From CBDBKE01 sp965218055 (GTDB taxonomy: Bacteria; Acidobacteriota; Terriglobia; JAJPHL01; JAPKYU01): a DNA stretch of 64,000 bases. Positions 59,847 through 64,000 of this stretch are shown here, piece after piece. Where the stretch lies: assembly GCA_965218055.1 (NCBI GenBank), contig CBDCKA010000002.1, forward strand, positions 868,001 through 932,000, read 5' to 3'. Numbering within the stretch: position 1 is the stretch's first letter; each line of letters begins with the position of its first letter. The translations under genes were made by a program, and so were the position numbers. Under the pieces are notes generated by a model. That model did no database searches and had not been told where the DNA came from. It saw only the letters and a program-made list of their open reading frames with translations.

Positions 59847-62678
59847 ATGCGGATTAACGAATTAGCCCGAGAACTCGAGGTCAAGGCGAAGGCGATACTC
59901 GACTTCCTGCCCACCATTGGGATCACCGATAAACTGTCCCACTCCAGTTCTGTCAGCGAAGAGATTGTACAGAAACTGCGCCAGCACTTTGGTGGCGCGG
60001 CCGCTGCGGCAGCTGAAGGAGAAGCCGCCGGGAAGGAGGAACCGGCGACCGGTCAAGCACCGGCTTCTGCGCCCAAGCCGGCTGCGCCGAAGGCCATCGA
60101 GGATCGGCACGCGAGTCCCGTTTCCGCATCACCTCCGGAACCGCGGCCCGCTCCGCCAGCAGCGGGGCACATCCCTGGGCGGGTGGCGGTCCCAGCCGCC
60201 CGTAGCGAACCTCGCCCCCCGCTAGTGACCAGACAGTTTCCAGCGGCCGGATCGCGCACTGTTTTGCGCCCGCCGATTCGCCGGACGGCGGCCCAGCCAC
60301 CCCTGCCCCCGGGGACGCTAGCAACAGGTGTTGCCGTTCCCCCTCAAGCGGCTACCGAGACGCCGCTTGCGGTGGAGGGAGTGCCTGCTGCCCCGAGTCC
60401 GCCTCCCGCTGCTCCGGCCGAAGCCGGGCCTCCGACTTCATCGCCTGCCCCACCCGCTCCCCGGTTGGGGGTGCAGGGTCCGATGGGCGCGCCGCGTATC
60501 GGTGTGCCGGGCCCGGTGAGTCGCCGTGGTGGTTTGCCGCCCCCACCTGTGATGTCCCCCCCGGTGCGTCCTGTGCCGCCTCGGGGACTGGCTCCGGGTC
60601 AACCCATCTATCAGCCGCCTCCTGGAGTTCGGAGGCGAGCCGGGCAGCCGCGCGAAGGGGCAAGCGGGCCGGCTGCTGGTGTAGCGGGTCGTCCGGGCGG
60701 ACTGCCGCGTCCCCTGCCAGGAGTCCCGGTGCCGCCGGGCCGCTATGAGCGGCGCCCCATGCACCCGACGCGCTTGCGCCCCGCCGGTGCTCCGCCGGCT
60801 ATTGGCCAACGGCCGCGTCCCACCCGGTCTCCCATCCCTGCCCGGGACCGGGAAAGGCCGCAACGTGGCGGCCCGCCGCGCCAGGCGCCGGCGATGTTCA
60901 AGCCGCTGCCCATCAGCCGCGAAATCGCCATCGTCGAAGGCATCACGGTCAAAGACCTAACGGAGAAACTGGAGATCAAAGCTAAGGACTTGATGCAACG
61001 GCTGATCAGCCGCGGAATTTTCGCGACCATTAACCAGACGCTGGACGCGCAGGTGGCCACTGAGGTGGCCCGGGATTTCGGAGCCGAGACTCGCGTCATC
61101 AGCTTCGAGGAAGAGACCCTGGAGGCAGTCAAGCCGGAAAGCGAGGAAGAAGCCGGGGAGCGGGTGCCGCGCCCGCCGGTGGTTACCATCATGGGCCACG
61201 TGGACCATGGGAAGACCTCGCTGTTGGACGGGATCCGGCAGACCCGCGTCAGCGAGCAGGAGGCTGGCGGCATTACCCAGCACATCGGCGCCTACCAGGT
61301 GGAAATCAACAACCGCCGGATCACCTTCATTGACACTCCTGGTCACGAGGCATTCACGCGCATGCGGGCGCGTGGTTCGAAGGTCACCGACATCGTCGTG
61401 CTGGTGGTGGCGGCCGATGACGGGGTGATGCCCCAGACGTTGGAAGCGATGGACCACGCTCGGGCGGCCAACGTGCCCATGGTGGTGGCTATCAACAAGG
61501 TGGATAAGCCCGAGGCCAACACTGAGCGGGTGAAGCGCCAGTTGTCAGACCGCGATTTGACGCCCGAGGAATGGGGCGGCAAGACAGTGACCGTGGAGGT
61601 CTCTGCCAAGCAGAACAAGAACCTGGACCTGCTACTGGAGATGATCCTGCTGGTGGCCGACGTGCAGGAACTGAAGGCGAGTCCCAGCCGTCCGGGGATG
61701 GCCACGGTTCTGGAAGCCGAGCTGGACCGCGGCCGCGGCCCGGTGGCCACAGTGCTGGTGCAAAATGGTACCCTGCGCGCGGGCGACCCGTTCATCGTTG
61801 GTTCCGTGTTCGGCAGGGTGCGGGCGCTAGTGGACGATCGGGGTCACGCGCTGGAGGAAGCGCTCCCTGCCACCCCGGTGGAAGTGCTGGGGCTCAGCAG
61901 CGTGCCGCAAGTGGGAGAGCAGCTCCAGGTGGTCCCTGATCTGCTCAAGGCCAAGCAGACAGCCCTTTACCGCGAGCAGAAAGCGCGCGAGGCCGCCCTG
62001 GCCAGATACTCTCGCCTGACTCTGAGCCAACTCCACGAGCAGATGAAGGCCGGCGTGGTCAAGGAGTTGAACCTGATTCTGAAGGGCGACGTGGGGGGCT
62101 CGGCCGAAGTGCTGGCCGAGACGCTGACCAAGCTGGCCACCGAGAAAGTCAAGGTGAAGATCATCCACGCCGGCGTCGGCGCCATCACCGAGTCCGACGT
62201 GCTGCTGGCTTCCGCCTCCAACGCCGTCATCATCGGCTTCAGTGCGCGCCCGGAACGGAAGGCGCAGGAAACGGCCGCGCAAGAAAAAGTGGACATCCGC
62301 CTGCACACTGTCATCTACGAAGTAGTGGACGAAATCAAGAAGGCGATGACCGGGCTGCTGGAGCCTACCACCCGGGAAGTGGCGCTGGGACGGGCCGAAG
62401 TCCGGGAGACCTTCCGCGTCACGGGGGTCGGCACGATCGCCGGCTGCTATGTGCAGGACGGCCGGCTGACGCGCGGCTCCGAAGTGCGTCTGCTGCGGGA
62501 TAACGTGGTGGTCTACACCGGCAAGGTTGCTTCGCTGCGCCGCGTCAAGGATGATGCCCGCGAGGTGAAGTCCGGTTTCGAGTGCGGCGTCGCCCTGGAA
62601 AACTACTCCGACGTCAAACAGGGTGACGTTGTGGAAGCTTTCGTCATCGAAAAGATCGCCGCCGAAGCGCTGGCCTGA
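59847..62678 (+). CDS. infB: Translation initiation factor IF-2
   Basis: 943 residues from the ATG at 59847 (the frame opens at 59811). N-terminal IF2_N helix (RINELARELEVKAKAILDFL), a long Pro/Ala/Gly/Arg linker (about 65-350), then the G domain with GHVDHGKTSLLDGI, DTPGHEAFTRMR and NKVDKPEAN, and the C-terminal tRNA-binding domains ending in VVEAFVIEKIAAEAL. GTPase that places fMet-tRNA at the P site. It starts 10 bp after the nusA stop. Confidence 0.97.
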   Translation: MRINELARELEVKAKAILDFLPTIGITDKLSHSSSVSEEIVQKLRQHFGGAAAAAAEGEAAGKEEPATGQAPASAPKPAAPKAIEDRHASPVSASPPEPRPAPPAAGHIPGRVAVPAARSEPRPPLVTRQFPAAGSRTVLRPPIRRTAAQPPLPPGTLATGVAVPPQAATETPLAVEGVPAAPSPPPAAPAEAGPPTSSPAPPAPRLGVQGPMGAPRIGVPGPVSRRGGLPPPPVMSPPVRPVPPRGLAPGQPIYQPPPGVRRRAGQPREGASGPAAGVAGRPGGLPRPLPGVPVPPGRYERRPMHPTRLRPAGAPPAIGQRPRPTRSPIPARDRERPQRGGPPRQAPAMFKPLPISREIAIVEGITVKDLTEKLEIKAKDLMQRLISRGIFATINQTLDAQVATEVARDFGAETRVISFEEETLEAVKPESEEEAGERVPRPPVVTIMGHVDHGKTSLLDGIRQTRVSEQEAGGITQHIGAYQVEINNRRITFIDTPGHEAFTRMRARGSKVTDIVVLVVAADDGVMPQTLEAMDHARAANVPMVVAINKVDKPEANTERVKRQLSDRDLTPEEWGGKTVTVEVSAKQNKNLDLLLEMILLVADVQELKASPSRPGMATVLEAELDRGRGPVATVLVQNGTLRAGDPFIVGSVFGRVRALVDDRGHALEEALPATPVEVLGLSSVPQVGEQLQVVPDLLKAKQTALYREQKAREAALARYSRLTLSQLHEQMKAGVVKELNLILKGDVGGSAEVLAETLTKLATEKVKVKIIHAGVGAITESDVLLASASNAVIIGFSARPERKAQETAAQEKVDIRLHTVIYEVVDEIKKAMTGLLEPTTREVALGRAEVRETFRVTGVGTIAGCYVQDGRLTRGSEVRLLRDNVVVYTGKVASLRRVKDDAREVKSGFECGVALENYSDVKQGDVVEAFVIEKIAAEALA

Positions 62679-62682
62679 TGCC

Positions 62683-62964
62683 GTGCCCGTTGGGCTGCTC
62701 ACCCTGGAAATCCACTTGCCTTATGCGCATTCGCTGAAAGAGAAGCGAATGGTTGTCCAGCGGCTCAGGGACCGGCTGCGCCGCAAGTTCAACGTGGCCG
62801 TGGCGGAACTGGATCACCAGGACCTCTGGCAACGTGCGGTACTGGGGGTGGCCTCCATTTCCAGCAGCGAAGCCAATCTCCGCCAGGTGCTGCGCGGGGC
62901 CCAGTCGGAAAGTGAACACCTGCTGGGGGGCGACCTGGTGGACGCCACCATCGAAATTCTGTAA
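62683..62964 (+). CDS. DUF503 family protein
   Basis: 93 residues from the GTG at 62683, 4 nt after the infB stop. Family blocks VGLLTLEIHLPYAHSLKEKR, KFNVAVAELDHQDLWQRAVL and the end VDATIEIL. It is a small cytosolic fold of unknown function, often placed between infB and rbfA as here, so a link to ribosome biogenesis is plausible. Confidence 0.9.
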   Translation: MPVGLLTLEIHLPYAHSLKEKRMVVQRLRDRLRRKFNVAVAELDHQDLWQRAVLGVASISSSEANLRQVLRGAQSESEHLLGGDLVDATIEIL

Positions 62965-63042
62965 CCCTCGATTGACCGGCTCATTGGCCATTGACCCCCT
63001 CGGCAGCCCCCCTCGGCAATGGTTCAATGCCTCAACTATCCC

Positions 63043-63456
63043 ATGCTGATGAAGCCATCTCACCGAGCCGAGCGGTTGGCGGATGAGTTGCGCATGGAGT
63101 TGGGCCAGCTTATCAGCCGCATGCGGGACCCACGCGTCGGCTTTGCCACCGTCACCGCAGTGCGTCTGGCGCCCGACCTCCGGCACGCCCGCGTCCAGGT
63201 CAGCGTGCTCGGCAGCGAAGAGGCCCAGCAGCAGAGCCTTCAATGCCTGCAGGCGGCCCGTCGTTACCTACGCCACGAGCTGGCCCACCATCTGGCGCTC
63301 CGTTTCACCCCAGACCTGACGTTCGAACTCGACCGCGGCTTCGCCCACACTTCCCGCGTGGAAGAGCTGCTCCGCCGAGCCAAGAAGAAAACCGCCCGCC
63401 GGACTGAACCACCTGAGAGCCCACCCCCCTCCGAACAAGAGCCGCCCGGGAGCTAA
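63043..63456 (+). CDS. rbfA: 30S ribosome-binding factor RbfA
   Basis: 137 residues. KH-like fold with RAERLADELRMELGQLISRM, DPRVGFATVTAVRLAPDLRH, VSVLGSEEAQ and RFTPDLTFELDRGFAHTSRV. It assists late 30S assembly. The start is one of two ATGs (63043, 63049); the frame is open to 63019. The last 30 residues are Lys/Pro/Glu-rich. Last gene of the nusA operon before hutU. Confidence 0.93.
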   Translation: MLMKPSHRAERLADELRMELGQLISRMRDPRVGFATVTAVRLAPDLRHARVQVSVLGSEEAQQQSLQCLQAARRYLRHELAHHLALRFTPDLTFELDRGFAHTSRVEELLRRAKKKTARRTEPPESPPPSEQEPPGS

Positions 63457-63515
63457 TCAGGGCGGAGCGGAAGTAGCGCAAAGCTGCCGTGCTACCATCG
63501 TCGAGAGGGATTGCT

Positions 63516-64000
63516 ATGGCTACCGGGACTCTAAAACCCCCACGCACGGTCCGCGCGCCCCGAGGCACACAGTTGCGGTGCCGCGGCTGGCACCAGGAAG
63601 CTGCGCTGCGCATGCTGATGAACAGCCTGGACCCGGACGTGGCGGAGAAGCCGGAGGAGTTGATTGTCCACGGCGGCCAGGGCCGGGTGGCGCGGAACTG
63701 GGCCTGCTTTGAAGCCATTGTGCGCGAGCTCGAGCAGCTCGGCAACGACGAGACCCTGCTGGTGCAGTCCGGCAAGCCGGTGGGAGTGTTCCGCACACAC
63801 GAGTTTGCCCCTCGCGTTCTCATCGCCAACGCCAATCTGGTGGGGCACTGGTCCAACTGGGACCATTTCGGGGAGCTGGAGCGCGCCGGGCTGACCATGT
63901 ACGGCCAGATGAGCGCTGGCAGCTGGATCTACACCGGCACCCAGGGAGTCCTCGCGGGCACCTACGAGACGTTTGCCGCGGCTGCCAACAAGCATTTGGG
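63516..64000 (+). CDS. hutU: Urocanate hydratase HutU, N-terminal part
   Basis: It starts at an ATG with GAGAGGGA upstream and runs off the right edge, so about 161 residues are visible. The sequence TVRAPRGTQLRCRGWHQEAA, then ETLLVQSGKPVGVFRTHEFA and LTMYGQMSAGSWIYTGTQG, is the urocanase N-terminus with its NAD-binding region still to come. Second step of histidine degradation to glutamate: urocanate plus water to imidazolone propionate. The rest of the hut genes would lie beyond the window. Confidence 0.94.
   Translation, partial: MATGTLKPPRTVRAPRGTQLRCRGWHQEAALRMLMNSLDPDVAEKPEELIVHGGQGRVARNWACFEAIVRELEQLGNDETLLVQSGKPVGVFRTHEFAPRVLIANANLVGHWSNWDHFGELERAGLTMYGQMSAGSWIYTGTQGVLAGTYETFAAAANKHL

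Overview
The window is a stretch of bacterial chromosome with high GC, dense genes and mostly canonical housekeeping content. The gene mix suggests Acidobacteriota or a close relative. It has a secreted DUF1549/DUF1553 cytochrome-type protein paired with a DUF1501 protein, a large radical SAM enzyme resembling tetraether (membrane-spanning lipid) synthases, Tat-exported oxidoreductases, and dispersed short palindromes of a kind I associate with that phylum. The taxon is inferred from gene content only.

Layout: 1-9.0 kb holds the end of a proline-catabolic dehydrogenase, a PLP aminotransferase, the radical SAM enzyme, QueG, a TlpA-like lipoprotein, a zinc alcohol dehydrogenase and a two-domain secreted protein. 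9.0-19.0 kb holds an RND efflux pump with its adaptor, a transketolase-like ThDP domain fused to a zinc ribbon, a persulfide-dioxygenase/rhodanese fusion, and nusB-ribH. 19.0-26.5 kb is the replication-origin region: dnaN and dnaA lie on the minus strand with a convincing origin-unwinding sequence between them, and rpmH-rnpA-yidD-yidC-jag-mnmE lie on the plus strand (jag is frameshifted). parB-parA-rsmG-mnmG (40.1-44.7 kb), usually next to mnmE, is displaced about 13.5 kb and faces mnmE. Two parS sites lie between rsmG and parA.

The intervening 26.6-40.1 kb first carries ordinary genes (membrane coiled coil, AsmA, an ABC export pair). It then carries an accessory island bounded by two near-identical, directly oriented IS3-family copies. 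Between the IS copies are a Sel1 protein of ten near-identical repeats, small plasmid-like genes, a repA fossil with an internal deletion, a terminase-like fragment and a tyrosine recombinase. This looks like plasmid or phage DNA trapped in the chromosome.

44.7-46.2 kb is a convergent putative restriction-modification pair whose nuclease gene has one in-frame TGA. 46.3-57.5 kb holds a cyclophilin, an M20 hydrolase, a HugZ-like protein, an aldo/keto reductase, the DUF1549/DUF1501 pair, a TerB-like protein and a RhaT-family transporter. 57.6-63.5 kb is the rimP-nusA-infB-DUF503-rbfA operon, preceded by an attenuator-like hairpin. The window ends inside hutU.

Several genes have a TANNNT -10 box only 6-9 nt before the start codon and no Shine-Dalgarno, which predicts leaderless mRNAs. 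No rRNA, tRNA or CRISPR array was found.
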